Virus record (IMG/VR): IMGVR_UViG_3300013126_000034
Location: 1 to 60,111 of that record
From: a virus
Reading direction: 5' to 3' (one strand)
Length of the DNA stretch: 60,111 nucleotides
Below the pieces are notes generated by a model. The model ran no database searches, was not told the DNA's origin, and saw nothing but the letters and a program-made list of their open reading frames with translations. Of the stretch, positions 1-8,364 are shown in pieces. The first letter of the stretch is position 1. Every line of letters starts with the position of its first letter. The position numbers and the translations under genes were made by a program.

Positions 1-330
1 GCCGGTCGCGCCCGTGTACCCAGTGTACCCGGTCGGGCCAGTAACCGTCGAGGCCGCGCCAGCAGGGCCAGTGAAGCCGGTCGGGCCCGTGGAGCCCATA
101 GAACCAACCGGCCCGGGAATTCCGGGCACGCCCTGATTGCCCTGCATTCCAGTGTACCCAGTCGGACCGGTGTACCCCGTAGCGCCCGCCGCGCCCGGCG
201 CACCGTTCTGACCCGCGGGACCCGTGTAGCCGGTTGCTCCGGTCGGGCCGGTCGGGCACAAAGCCTCGTGAGCGCAGTCAGCGAAGTTGCCGTAGGACGG
301 GCTGCAGTTCGTGGGATTCCGGAATTTCAT
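1..330 (-). CDS. Collagen-like fibre protein, C-terminus cut by window edge
   Basis: The gene starts at ATG 330, whose first bases overlap the stop of the preceding membrane protein (ATGA), and runs off the left edge after 110 codons. Residues 1-25 are a short leader with two Cys. From about residue 26 the chain is almost entirely Gly-X-Y triplets rich in Thr, Tyr and Pro (GPTG, GYTG), the hallmark of a collagen-like triple helix. One interruption (AASTVT) occurs near residue 97. In phages such stretches form stalks of trimeric fibres. A 32-bp stretch (149-180) is identical to part of the other collagen-like gene (58507-58538). What follows the stalk is not visible. If the sequence is circular, the reading frame continues into the glycosyltransferase at the right edge. 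Confidence 0.85.
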   Translation of the reverse strand, partial: MKFRNPTNCSPSYGNFADCAHEALCPTGPTGATGYTGPAGQNGAPGAAGATGYTGPTGYTGMQGNQGVPGIPGPVGSMGSTGPTGFTGPAGAASTVTGPTGYTGYTGATG

Positions 331-584
331 GGGCGAGCGAAAAAGTGGTGAATGGTCTGCTGGACGACCCAACCGATAATACCTACGACGGTGGAGAGGG
401 CGGCGACACCGCCCACGATTTTGGAGCGGTACGCGAGCTGTGTCTCTTCGAGGTCCTTGATCCGCTTCTCCTGCGAGACGAGCAGGGCTTGAATGTCAAC
501 GAGTCGCTGCTCGCTCTGCTCCAGTTTCAGGAGCACCGAGGCGAACATCGCATCGACGGATCTTAGGTTGACCTCTTGGCTCAT
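327..584 (-). CDS. Small coiled-coil membrane protein, holin-like
   Basis: An 85-residue protein. Residues 10-50 are charged and heptad-like (a likely coiled coil), followed by one hydrophobic segment at about 55-77 and a short tail ending HHFFARP. This architecture resembles XhlA-type haemolysin/holin accessory proteins, so a role in forming or helping the lysis pore in the inner membrane is likely. It overlaps its neighbours on both sides by ATGA junctions: the lipoprotein upstream and the collagen-like gene downstream. All three are probably translated from one mRNA starting at the motif at 1229-1238. No family motif proves holin function. Confidence 0.6.
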   Translation of the reverse strand: MSQEVNLRSVDAMFASVLLKLEQSEQRLVDIQALLVSQEKRIKDLEETQLAYRSKIVGGVAALSTVVGIIGWVVQQTIHHFFARP

Positions 585-1222
585 TTTTTATCGGCCTTGC
601 CTTTGTAGTAGGAAAGTCGTGACAAGGCGTAAATGACAAAAAGCGACCCGATGCCAGCGAAGAGGATGATGCGCTCGTTGCCCACGAAGAGGGTGGGGCC
701 GAAGACAAGGGTTAGGCCAATCGCTGCCGTGGCCATCTGGACCTCCTTGCCACCGCTGATCGCGATTCTCACCGCTGGGTGAAACATCGCCGCAGCGAAG
801 AGTAGCAGGGCGATACCCACATACTGCACAGGTTGAAAGCTGGCGAGCTTGGCGGAAATTTCGCGGGACGCGTCCTTCTGAGCGGCCCCGATCTGCTGGT
901 TCGTGTCCCGCGTCGAGGACACTACCTTCACCGTCCCCGCCGGGATCACTTCGACCACCTTGGTCACCGAGCCGTCCGCGAGCTTCGTTTCCGTCACCCG
1001 CTCGGTCGGCTGGGCGAAAACGTACTTCTCCTCCTTGGCCTCTTTGACCACCTGCGATGACGGGGTCGAGGGGTTGTCCGGCGGCTCCAGCGTGAGGTTC
1101 ACGTCCGCCGCCAGATTGCCAACGGGCTCAATCTTCGCGACCCCGCCTTTCAATGGACGCAGGGCCCCGGTGTTACACCCGGAAACGAGCAGCCAAGCGA
1201 AAACGAGGACGCCAAATTTCAT
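581..1222 (-). CDS. Lipoprotein with C-terminal membrane segments, spanin-like
   Basis: I choose ATG 1222 because the protein then begins with a lipoprotein signal: MKF, a hydrophobic stretch, then a lipobox ending in Cys16 (VSGC). A longer reading from a TTG at 1291 would bury this signal and run back through the terminator. Residues 17-130 are hydrophilic and probably periplasmic. Three hydrophobic segments follow at about 138-158, 165-185 and 190-208, then a basic tail. A lipid anchor at one end and membrane segments at the other is the layout of unimolecular spanins, which link the outer and inner membranes for the last lysis step. The holin-like gene follows directly (ATGA overlap). No Shine-Dalgarno precedes the start; a late-promoter-like motif ends 6 nt upstream. 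Function is inferred from architecture and position. Confidence 0.55.
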   Translation of the reverse strand: MKFGVLVFAWLLVSGCNTGALRPLKGGVAKIEPVGNLAADVNLTLEPPDNPSTPSSQVVKEAKEEKYVFAQPTERVTETKLADGSVTKVVEVIPAGTVKVVSSTRDTNQQIGAAQKDASREISAKLASFQPVQYVGIALLLFAAAMFHPAVRIAISGGKEVQMATAAIGLTLVFGPTLFVGNERIILFAGIGSLFVIYALSRLSYYKGKADKK

Positions 1223-1228
1223 GACTGG

Positions 1229-1238
1229 AGTATACGAC
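1229..1238 (-). promoter_or_regulatory. Candidate late promoter motif, lipoprotein/lysis genes
   Basis: On the minus strand this reads GTCGTATACT. It lies between an intrinsic terminator (1249-1287) and the ATG at 1222, only 6 nt before the start codon. The terminator-motif-gene order is the best single argument that the motif starts transcription. Confidence 0.6.
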
Positions 1239-1248
1239 CTTCCGCAGC

Positions 1249-1287
1249 AAAAGAAACGCCCGCCCCGGTCGAAACCAAGGGCGGGCG
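1249..1287 (-). terminator. Intrinsic terminator after the capsid gene
   Basis: Read on the minus strand, CGCCCGCCC (1287-1279) pairs perfectly with GGGCGGGCG (1265-1257) across a 13-nt loop and is followed by TTTCTTTT. It lies 34 bases past the capsid stop codon and ends the strongest expected late transcript. Confidence 0.85.
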
Positions 1288-1320
1288 GCAACTCTAAGAG
1301 GCTATCTCAGAGGGGGTAGG

Positions 1321-2556
1321 TTACAGCCCGAGGCTGGTCACCGGACACGCGGTCACATCGAACTGCAAGCAACGCTTGTACAGGATCGGCGTGACAGCCG
1401 CCGGACGGACCGGCTGGTAGGCGCGGGTGATCTCGTACTTGTGCCAGCCGAAGTCTCCGTACATGTTCTCACAGTTGTCCAGCTCGTAGTGCCACTGAAG
1501 CTCGCCCATGACCAGTTGCGGGGCGAACTTGAACGAGCCTTCGCCCGTGTAACGCTCCGGAACCAGACGCTTGAACGAACCGGCACCGATCAGGAAGCCG
1601 ACCTCGAACGGCGCGGCAACCCAAGCCGGATTGACACGAGCGGCGGTGCCGTTGGTCGTTGCGACGCCGATGAACGGCTCAACGAAAACCGGCTGGCCGT
1701 TGATGTCGAGGCCGGATGCGCGCAGCGGACGCTGGTCGATACCGAAGCTGACGCCACGGTAGTTGCCGAACGTCTCCCACGAGTAGCTCGTGAGGGCGCG
1801 TTCGCCGGACTTGAACGACCCGGTCGTCAGGGCGATCAGGGTCTGCTTGACGCCAGCTTCCTCACGGAACTGCTCGATGATGTCCACCGAACCGATGAAC
1901 TTGTAGTGGGCACCGTTCGTGCCGTCAGCAAACATCTCATCGAGGATGGTGTCCTTCTTGTAACGGGCGACCGCATGCAGGGCCGAGAACGTGAACTGAC
2001 CGATGTTGGCCGCCGGGATGTTCGCGTACTGGATGTCGATCTGAGCCTCACCACCGGTGAAGAGCTGGCTGAAGCCGTAGGTGCTGGACAGACCAGCCAC
2101 GAACTTCGTGCCCGAGCGGTCGTGCATGGTCGCACGCACGTCGGTGTTCATGTACTGAACCATCAGCTTCTTCAGCGAGTCTTCCGCCATCGTGTACGAG
2201 CCCTTGTAGGCCGCGAAGCCGTTCTTCACGCACACCTTGGGGCCGATACCACGCTTCGTACCGAGAGCGTAAGCGTATTCGGTCGTGGCGACATTGTCCT
2301 GACCCTCGAACGGTCCGCAAACGGTCGCGGTCGTGGTGAAGGTCGGACGAACGAGGGAGTCAGACGGGAGGGCCTGCTCTTGAACGACGGAGCGAACCGT
2401 GTCGGAGATGCCGGACGGGAAGACACCGCCCTCAAGGACGTTGACCCACGGGGAGTTGTAAGCAAGTGCCTTGGCGATCTGGCCAAGCACGCGATTGGTG
2501 TCCTTCGTCGCAAGGGCGCGAGCGGCGATAGGACCGAAGCAATTAGAAACAGCCAT
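1321..2556 (-). CDS. Major capsid protein
   Basis: A 411-residue protein. I start it at ATG 2556 (MAVSNCFGPIAAR) rather than an ATG 33 bases further upstream, because the extra residues come from leader sequence. Length, position after portal and scaffold, a private candidate promoter with a structured leader and its own terminator all fit the major head protein, expected to have the HK97-type fold. The C-terminal part is rich in aromatic residues. I assign it mainly on gene order and size; no short diagnostic motif exists for this fold. No clear Shine-Dalgarno is present. A long open frame on the opposite strand (1441-2712) is a shadow caused by codon bias. Confidence 0.8.
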   Translation of the reverse strand: MAVSNCFGPIAARALATKDTNRVLGQIAKALAYNSPWVNVLEGGVFPSGISDTVRSVVQEQALPSDSLVRPTFTTTATVCGPFEGQDNVATTEYAYALGTKRGIGPKVCVKNGFAAYKGSYTMAEDSLKKLMVQYMNTDVRATMHDRSGTKFVAGLSSTYGFSQLFTGGEAQIDIQYANIPAANIGQFTFSALHAVARYKKDTILDEMFADGTNGAHYKFIGSVDIIEQFREEAGVKQTLIALTTGSFKSGERALTSYSWETFGNYRGVSFGIDQRPLRASGLDINGQPVFVEPFIGVATTNGTAARVNPAWVAAPFEVGFLIGAGSFKRLVPERYTGEGSFKFAPQLVMGELQWHYELDNCENMYGDFGWHKYEITRAYQPVRPAAVTPILYKRCLQFDVTACPVTSLGL

Positions 2557-2745
2557 TGTAAGGTGCCCGAAGAAGATAGTTGGTCTCACCGTGCTTGGGC
2601 ACGGCGCGGCGAGAAGGGAAGTGGACTCTGCTCCTTCGCCAGACCAACGGCTCGGACAGTCTTTAGGGTCGATGGACGGTTGAGCACTCCGGCCAATTTA
2701 GGCTCGCGGTAGTATACGCACTTTTTACGCCTAAGGTAAAAATTT
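2557..2745 (-). promoter_or_regulatory. Capsid mRNA leader with promoter motif and hairpin
   Basis: This non-coding stretch holds, in transcription order, a motif reading TGCGTATACT (2720-2711), about 100 nt with nothing obvious, and a hairpin CCGTGC-CCAA-GCACGG (2604-2589) about 33 nt before the capsid start. The motif is one base off the late consensus. The unusually long leader of about 150 nt, compared with near-zero leaders at the other motif sites, suggests mRNA stabilisation or translational control of the most abundant protein. Confidence 0.5.
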
Positions 2746-2752
2746 TTACCTT
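2733..2752. repeat. Perfect 20-bp AT-rich palindrome
   Basis: The sequence AAGGTAAAAATTTTTACCTT is its own reverse complement. It contains the stop codon of the glycosyltransferase-like gene (2746-2748) and lies just upstream of the capsid promoter motif. It could be a weak bidirectional terminator, an mRNA 3' hairpin, or a protein binding site. Confidence 0.7.
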
Positions 2753-3462
2753 ACCTCTCCAAAGAGCCTCTGACGGATGATCTGCAATCCGCTATCGTCC
2801 TTGATACCATGCACAAAAGCGTACCTCGTTCCGGGGCGATAAAGATCCACCGTGGATACGTTTTGGCCGCGGTAGAGGTTGAGCATCTGGTTGCTCTTCC
2901 ACCAGTGGCGGCTCAAGCGATGCGCGTGGTACACGTCCCACCCGATATGTGGAGCCGAACCTTCAAGGCCGCGCACGCGGTCGCAGAGGGACGGGTGGAA
3001 GATCATGTTGCCATTAATGTGCCCTACGGGGCTGTGGTGCTCGGACCACGCCCCCATGACCAGCTTCTTGTCCTCAAGGGCCATCTTCCACTCCCGCTGG
3101 ATGCGGTAGAGCCAGTTCTTCTGGAGCGGCAGGATGTCGGGCTCCAGTAGCCAGACTCCCGTGACACGCTTCCACTCGCCGCTGTTCCACTTCTCCTGCG
3201 CCAGCATGAAGGCGTCCGAGGCCATGCCGTTGCACCCAGCGGGCCAGCCCACCTCCTTGCGTCGGCAAGTGTGCGTGTAGATGTTGAACTTGCGACCGAC
3301 GTACCCGAGGGTCTCGTCGTCCACGGGCGTCGCGTCGAAACGCCGCAGGAACATGAACGCAAAGTCGTCGTCCTTCTGCGGCTGCAGGTCCGCGATGAGC
3401 CGAGCAACGGACAAAGCCCGCTGCTTGTCGCCCTCCCAGTACTGCATGCAGAGGATCATCAT
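2746..3462 (-). CDS. Glycosyltransferase-like protein (GT-A type, tentative)
   Basis: A 238-residue protein that begins with a Rossmann-like strand (MMILCMQYWEGDKQ) and an amphipathic helix. A segment near residue 105 reads LLEPDILPL, where the acidic pair could be the metal-binding DxD-type site of a GT-A sugar transferase. A His/Trp-rich block (HIGWDVYHAHRLSRHWW) lies around residues 173-189, and HGIKDDS near 219-225 resembles the His/Asp end of GT-A folds. It overlaps the preceding HTH-glycosyltransferase gene by an ATGA junction, so the two are co-translated. Position between scaffold and capsid suggests modification of a virion component or host polysaccharide. Substrate unknown; the family call is by pattern only. 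Confidence 0.5.
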   Translation of the reverse strand: MMILCMQYWEGDKQRALSVARLIADLQPQKDDDFAFMFLRRFDATPVDDETLGYVGRKFNIYTHTCRRKEVGWPAGCNGMASDAFMLAQEKWNSGEWKRVTGVWLLEPDILPLQKNWLYRIQREWKMALEDKKLVMGAWSEHHSPVGHINGNMIFHPSLCDRVRGLEGSAPHIGWDVYHAHRLSRHWWKSNQMLNLYRGQNVSTVDLYRPGTRYAFVHGIKDDSGLQIIRQRLFGEVR

Positions 3463-4520
3463 CGTCCCCGCGTATTGTGTGCGCCGTAGCAGGCGAATCC
3501 GATGTGCCCGCAGTGCACCGAGAGGTCAACGTACGACCGGTGACCAGCGATGCCCGCACGGATGCCGAACGTCTGGTCCTCGCCCTGCTGAAGCCGCGAG
3601 TTCTTCACCGTCTCCATCTTCGTCTCTTCAAGCTGGGTGCGGATGTCGTCGAACAGACGCTCGACTTCCGTGAGGTCCATCTTCCCGTCGCGCACGCGTT
3701 GGTACGCGCCCGTGACCTGTTCGGAGAGGCCGTTGATCTTGTTCACCGCGGCGTCGTTCGCGTTCGAGAAGTAGTGCCACGACTCGGTGGGGTGCGCCGG
3801 AGCAAGGTTGGGGAACGTCTTGCGAAGATCAAGGTACACCTGACGGTGCACGAGCAAGGCACCCGTGGCGCACCACTTCACTGGCTTGAGCTCGTCGATG
3901 GGGCCGTTGTGAACTCTTGCATTTTCCGCAACACTCTCGGGCGTACTCAGCATCGCTTCGTAGAACATCGCACGGCCTGCGGGGTTGCGACCGAAATAGG
4001 TCGCGCCCACGATGGACTTGTTGTGCGCGAGGAGCGCGTTCAGCGTGTGCTTGCCCGCGTATTTTTCGGGCAGATTAAAGCCTGTAAAATGATTGAACCA
4101 GCCCGCATTCCCAAACGGGAACACCATGTCGTCGTCCGTCCAGAACGACCACTCGACGCCGGTGTCGAGGAACTGGTCAGCGAGGACGTTGCGAGCGTGG
4201 TGGATGAACGCGTCGTTGTGGCGCATGAGTGCACCCATCTTGTCGCGCTCCAAGAGCCCGAGAATGGAGAAGTGCGTCACCGGGTGCACGGCCTTGTAAA
4301 ACGGCTGCAGAAGCACGACCTTTTTGCCCTCCCAGTTGGCCCGCTCCACGGGCCTCGCTTCCTTCACCTCAAACACCTTCTCCACGGCAGCGATGCTCGG
4401 CACCTTGGAACCGTTACGCCACTGCTGAATCAGGAGCTTGGATACGCCAAAGAAGTCCGCCGCGGCGTCGTCGCCGATCTCAACGATCTTCGCTTTTACG
4501 ATGTTCCGCAGGTACGACAT
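3459..4520 (-). CDS. HTH-glycosyltransferase fusion
   Basis: A 353-residue protein with two parts. Residues 18-44 fit a Xre/Cro-type helix-turn-helix: AADFFGVSKLLIQQW followed by RNGSKVPS. From about residue 66 a GT-A-like domain follows: strand KVVLLQPFYK, helix, then FWTDDDMVFP at 127-136 where DDD looks like the metal/nucleotide-sugar site, then GATYFGR, an ATGALLVHR strand and GEDQTFGIRAG near the C-terminus, which resembles the catalytic (E/D)D region of GT2-like enzymes. A DNA-binding domain on a glycosyltransferase is unusual. The 56 bp before its start contain two matched 18-bp dyads that would suit autoregulation. It is followed by another glycosyltransferase-like gene with a 4-bp overlap. 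Confidence 0.65.
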   Translation of the reverse strand: MSYLRNIVKAKIVEIGDDAAADFFGVSKLLIQQWRNGSKVPSIAAVEKVFEVKEARPVERANWEGKKVVLLQPFYKAVHPVTHFSILGLLERDKMGALMRHNDAFIHHARNVLADQFLDTGVEWSFWTDDDMVFPFGNAGWFNHFTGFNLPEKYAGKHTLNALLAHNKSIVGATYFGRNPAGRAMFYEAMLSTPESVAENARVHNGPIDELKPVKWCATGALLVHRQVYLDLRKTFPNLAPAHPTESWHYFSNANDAAVNKINGLSEQVTGAYQRVRDGKMDLTEVERLFDDIRTQLEETKMETVKNSRLQQGEDQTFGIRAGIAGHRSYVDLSVHCGHIGFACYGAHNTRGR

Positions 4521-4527
4521 GTAATTA

Positions 4528-4576
4528 CGTCTGAGGCATCAGACGTTGTTCGAGTTTTGGTCTGGTATGTCAGACC
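4528..4576. promoter_or_regulatory. Two matched 18-bp dyads (operator-like)
   Basis: Between the scaffold stop and the HTH-glycosyltransferase start are CGTCTGAGGCATCAGACG (4528-4545) and GGTCTGGTATGTCAGACC (4559-4576). Both fit N-GTCTG-N6-CAGAC-N; their centres are 31 bp apart, close to three helical turns. Neither is followed by a T-run on either strand, so they are not typical terminators. They look like operators for a dimeric HTH protein, or paired RNA hairpins for processing. Confidence 0.6.
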
Positions 4577-5983
4577 TTAACGCTGCATTGCCTTCCAAGC
4601 TTCTTCCATCGCGTCCTCGGCACTCGTGTCGAACACATCAACACGCGGGGCGGCGCGGTCAGCGGTGGCGGAAGAACGAGTAGTCTTGGAGAGTCGCCCG
4701 GCTTCACGGATGCTGGAGAGTTCCTTTTCCAACGTCTTCACGCGGGTCTCGGTCTCCTTGAGCTGGGCCTGATACCGTGGGGCGAGGACACCAGCCAGCG
4801 CGAGAATGCTGCGCGTCCGGGCCGAGTCGTCCTGCAGGAACGAAAGCAGCATCTTCTGCGACTCCGCCGCGGCAGCGTTGTGACGCTCGATCTCCGCCTT
4901 GACGGCGGGCGTTGCGTTGGCTGGGGTCTCCTTCTGATGGAGGAAAGGAACCTGAGGCAGCACGGGCTTTAACGTCCGCACGGCCTCCTCGACGAACTGG
5001 TCCTGACTACGGGCGGGCGCGTTGCGCTTTTCGGCCAGAATCTGGTCCGCCTTGGACTTGATGTCCCGGAGCGCGGACTGACGGTCGGACTCTATGTTCT
5101 CGTTGTCCGCGAGGCGGGCCGTGATGAGGAGCTTGTCACGCGGACTCAGCTTCTCGGCCCAGCGGGCGATCTGCTCGACCTGCTGGTCGTACGACAGCGA
5201 CTTCACCTGATCGACGAGTTCGTCCTTCAGGCCGTTGCGCTTCAGGGTCTCGAAAATCGTGCCGTTGTTCTGGGCCAGACGGGACGAAAACTTCTGCTGG
5301 AATTCCGGGTCACGCTCGGCATCGAACGTCGCACGAAACTCGCGCAGCTCCTTCAGCTCGGCCTCGATGTTGTCCGGCACCGTCTTCTTCGACAGCTCGT
5401 CCACCTTCGCACGCAGCTCCTGCAGTTCCTTGCGTGCCTGCTCCGCTTCGATGCGGGCCTTCAGCTCGCGGTCCTTGGCCGTGCGCTTCAGTTCCTCGAA
5501 AGTATTCTTCGTCTTCTCCGACGCATCGGAGCGGAGCTTCACCTTGTCGTACGGGTCTTCCTCCGTTGGCGTCTCCGGCGCGGTCTCGACCTTCTCTTCC
5601 TTGCCCAGCAGTTTGGTCAGCAGGTCGTCGGGCTGCGGCTCTTCCTGCGTGGTGGCCGGTTGCTCGACCTGATCCTCAACTGCGTCGGGCTTGTCGTTCG
5701 ACGCCATCTCGCTCGTGACGACCTCCTCGGTCACGGGCGGCTCCGCGTCCGGCATCTCCTCCGCCGTTTCGATCTGGCGGTCGGTGAGCTTGTCGCGGTC
5801 GCGGTCGGCGATGTTGTCGAGCGTGGTCGGCGCACGACCCAACTCGTCCTCGAAAAGGCTGTCCATTGCGCTCGTCGCGTCCTCAACGTCGTCGGGCGGT
5901 AGCACAATGCCGTTCTTGTTCGTGAGCGCAGCTTCCGCCATAGCGGAGCGAGAGGGCAGGTCGGGTTGGAGTGCGTCAGCCAT
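4577..5983 (-). CDS. Scaffolding protein
   Basis: A 468-residue, highly charged protein with no hydrophobic core pattern. The first 140 residues are acidic and Pro/Glu-rich, typical of disorder. Residues 150-215 (KTKNTFEELKRTAKDRELKARIEAEQ onward, split across a long heptad pattern) and about 400-430 look like coiled coils. The last residues are amphipathic and end EEAWKAMQR, a usual capsid-binding tail. Such proteins template procapsid assembly and leave or are degraded. Its place between portal and capsid supports this. No protease is adjacent. Confidence 0.8.
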   Translation of the reverse strand: MADALQPDLPSRSAMAEAALTNKNGIVLPPDDVEDATSAMDSLFEDELGRAPTTLDNIADRDRDKLTDRQIETAEEMPDAEPPVTEEVVTSEMASNDKPDAVEDQVEQPATTQEEPQPDDLLTKLLGKEEKVETAPETPTEEDPYDKVKLRSDASEKTKNTFEELKRTAKDRELKARIEAEQARKELQELRAKVDELSKKTVPDNIEAELKELREFRATFDAERDPEFQQKFSSRLAQNNGTIFETLKRNGLKDELVDQVKSLSYDQQVEQIARWAEKLSPRDKLLITARLADNENIESDRQSALRDIKSKADQILAEKRNAPARSQDQFVEEAVRTLKPVLPQVPFLHQKETPANATPAVKAEIERHNAAAAESQKMLLSFLQDDSARTRSILALAGVLAPRYQAQLKETETRVKTLEKELSSIREAGRLSKTTRSSATADRAAPRVDVFDTSAEDAMEEAWKAMQR

Positions 5984-5984
5984 G

Positions 5985-6230
5985 TTATTCTGGTGAAGCA
6001 GTGAGGCTGATCATCTCCTGCAATGCAAGCTCGTATCCGGCCTGCACATCCGCCTCGGCTATGCGCCGGTCTGGATCAAAGGGCCCATCCGGCCTGATGG
6101 TGGATACACTCGGGCGCATCCAGAACATCCGCTGGAGGAAAATCTGCCCGGAGGGAGTGTTAAGGAACTGCCGCAGCGCGGCGGCTTGGTCGGAGGACCA
6201 AGTGGGGGTCTCGGTTGGAATCTTAAACAT
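5985..6230 (-). CDS. Small protein between portal and scaffold
   Basis: An 81-residue protein from ATG 6230 (MFKIPTETPTW). This start overlaps the last 8 bases of the portal gene, and the next gene starts 2 bases past its stop, so it sits tightly in the head operon. Sequence is mixed helical (SSDQAAALRQFLN) with a central aromatic/Met patch and no recognisable motif. Position suggests a minor head or assembly protein. Function unknown. Confidence 0.6.
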   Translation of the reverse strand: MFKIPTETPTWSSDQAAALRQFLNTPSGQIFLQRMFWMRPSVSTIRPDGPFDPDRRIAEADVQAGYELALQEMISLTASPE

Positions 6231-8364
6231 TAGGAGGGGGTTGAGCCGCTGGTGCGGCCTGCGCCTCGGCAATGGCTTCAGGCGGGATGCCCTGCTGGGC
6301 CATTAGGGCTTCCTGCTCCTGCTGCGCGGCGAGAGTAGCTTGGAGCTGCCCCAACTGGGTAGCGGCTTCCCGAATCTGACGCAGGTCTTCAGCGAATTCG
6401 TCCTTCTTGGCACCCGCGGCGACGGCCACCTCGATGTGCTGTGCCCAGTGCCCGAGCGCGATCTGGAACGAGGCCATGAGTGCCGGGTCGCCGGAGCCGA
6501 GCTGCTCCGCAGCCGCCGCGATGACGGGCTTGAGGACCTCAATGTGAACCTGATGGTTGTCGCGGGGTGACACCGGCACCTCACGGCCCGCGCTGAGAAG
6601 AAGGTTCTCCAGCTCCTGCTGGCGGGTCTGCTCCGTGATTACCGTCGGGTCCGCCTCGGCGAGCATGACATCCTCCGCGAACTCCGCGTCGATGCGGGCA
6701 GCGGCGGCAATCTTCTGGAGCTTGGCCTGATCGAAGAGCGGGTCGGTGCGCTTCTCGTTCGCGAAGAGGACGAGCTGCTGGGCTTTAAGGTCCGTGAGGT
6801 CGTCCACCGTCCGGAGCGCGGGCTGCTTGGCGATGTAGTCAAGTTCCTTCGGCGACATGTAGTTGAGGAGGTACTCGCGGGCCTGCTTGGCCTCGGTGTC
6901 GTCGGTCTTCGGGCTGATGACACGACGCTGGCAGGTGCCGATCATGTTCCCGACCTGAATGAGGAAACGCTCAAGGATCGCGTCGCGCTTCTCCTCCTCA
7001 CGGGCCGCAAACAGGTTCACCTCGCTCGCTGTCGTGCGCTCGCCGCCGAATTCCTTCGGGGTCACGCCACCGGCAATCTGGTCCATGTACGCCACGAGCT
7101 GACGGTCGAGCAGGGCGAACGCCTCGACGTTCGGGTCGATACCCTTCTGCTGAGAGATCGTGTAGTTGGCCGGGATGAGCACGGCATTACCGTGCACGGC
7201 GAGAGCGAAACGGTTGAGTTGCTTGGCTTCGCCCTGAATGAGAATCTTGCCCGAGAGCTGAAGACGGTCCACCACCTCGTTGCGTGCGCGGTCGATAGCG
7301 GCGGCGATCTCAAACAGCTCGCGGCCAATGCCCTTCGATCCCATCAATTTTCCGTTCGCCTGCTGGAACGAGAAGAGCGACAGCACGTCGGACATCTGCT
7401 CGAACTGGTCGAGCTTCTCGAAGAGAATCTTCTTGGCCCGCCCGTCCACGATGTAGTGACTCACTTGGCCGTCACACTCGGGGACGTAGAGGTGGTAAAT
7501 CTCAATCGTCTTCGAGCCGGACAGAAGCGACAGCGAAACGCTCGACTCGCGGATCGCGTCCTCGAACGTACGAAAATCTGTGTACGGGTTCGAGTTCCCG
7601 CCGCCCGTGATGGAACGCGGCGCAGCGGCGTTGATCGCGGCCACCGTGTTGTCGATGTCCCAGCCAGCGGCCTCGGCGGCGTCCTTGTTCTCGATGAACG
7701 CGGCCAGCTCGTGGATCATCAGGTACTGCTTGCCGATCCAAAGTTGGACGCCGGAGATGTTCTGCTTCGTGCCGTCCGGGACGAAGAACTCATCCTGACG
7801 AAAGTGCGTCGGACGCCACGAGTACTCGTCCAGCCACGCCACGGTGGTGAATCCGAAAAGCGCGTTCTCCTGCGACACCTCGTTCAGGAAATCGACCCAC
7901 CCATCCCAGCCACGAATCGTGTCCGTAATCTTGCGGCGGAAGAGTTCGGTCTTCTGCTTGCCGCCCGGGTGATTCTCAGGGAACGACGCGGACGTGAGGT
8001 AACGCGCCGACTGCACGGCCTTCGTGAGCCGCGGGCTCACCTTGTCGATGGCCGTGGACAGGGGCTTCGTGGAGAAGTTGCTCTTCCAGCCCAGACCGTG
8101 CTCCTCCAGCTCCTCACGCGTGAACGGACGCTCGGCGTTGTACTTGGCGAGGATGCGACCGTTCTTCTCGTTCTGATCGCGGCGGGCCTCTTCTAGCGTG
8201 CTGATGATCGCGAAGATGTGCTGAACATTCGAGATCGCACGACGCTTCGGCTTCATCGTCCTCGGGTCGAGGTCCGGTGAGTTCACCGTGCCGCCGGAGA
8301 TGCCGTCGGAGGCGGGCGGAATCAGGGCGTTGGTGGACGAAACGTCTGGGTAGGCTTGTTCCAT
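6223..8364 (-). CDS. Portal (head-tail connector) protein
   Basis: A 713-residue protein, the size of portal proteins in short-tailed phages. It forms the dodecameric ring at the packaging vertex through which DNA enters and exits. The sequence is helical and polar with the usual portal pattern: an N-terminal wing region, a central part with many aromatic residues (WLDEYSWRPTHF near 180), a conserved-looking helix around 430-470 (QIAGGVTPKEFGGERTTASE), and a long Gln/Ala-rich C-terminal helix (about 640-700) that would form the barrel. It lies downstream of the terminase genes and upstream of scaffold and capsid. The start at ATG 8364 follows a late-promoter-like motif by 20 nt and has no clear Shine-Dalgarno. 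Confidence 0.88.
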   Translation of the reverse strand: MEQAYPDVSSTNALIPPASDGISGGTVNSPDLDPRTMKPKRRAISNVQHIFAIISTLEEARRDQNEKNGRILAKYNAERPFTREELEEHGLGWKSNFSTKPLSTAIDKVSPRLTKAVQSARYLTSASFPENHPGGKQKTELFRRKITDTIRGWDGWVDFLNEVSQENALFGFTTVAWLDEYSWRPTHFRQDEFFVPDGTKQNISGVQLWIGKQYLMIHELAAFIENKDAAEAAGWDIDNTVAAINAAAPRSITGGGNSNPYTDFRTFEDAIRESSVSLSLLSGSKTIEIYHLYVPECDGQVSHYIVDGRAKKILFEKLDQFEQMSDVLSLFSFQQANGKLMGSKGIGRELFEIAAAIDRARNEVVDRLQLSGKILIQGEAKQLNRFALAVHGNAVLIPANYTISQQKGIDPNVEAFALLDRQLVAYMDQIAGGVTPKEFGGERTTASEVNLFAAREEEKRDAILERFLIQVGNMIGTCQRRVISPKTDDTEAKQAREYLLNYMSPKELDYIAKQPALRTVDDLTDLKAQQLVLFANEKRTDPLFDQAKLQKIAAAARIDAEFAEDVMLAEADPTVITEQTRQQELENLLLSAGREVPVSPRDNHQVHIEVLKPVIAAAAEQLGSGDPALMASFQIALGHWAQHIEVAVAAGAKKDEFAEDLRQIREAATQLGQLQATLAAQQEQEALMAQQGIPPEAIAEAQAAPAAQPPPNV

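Noticed and set aside
1441-2712. Open frame of about 420 codons on the plus strand opposite the capsid gene
   Set aside because: Caused by GC-rich codon bias of the minus-strand gene; product is Arg/Val/Leu-rich with no domain, and it would oppose the capsid transcript.
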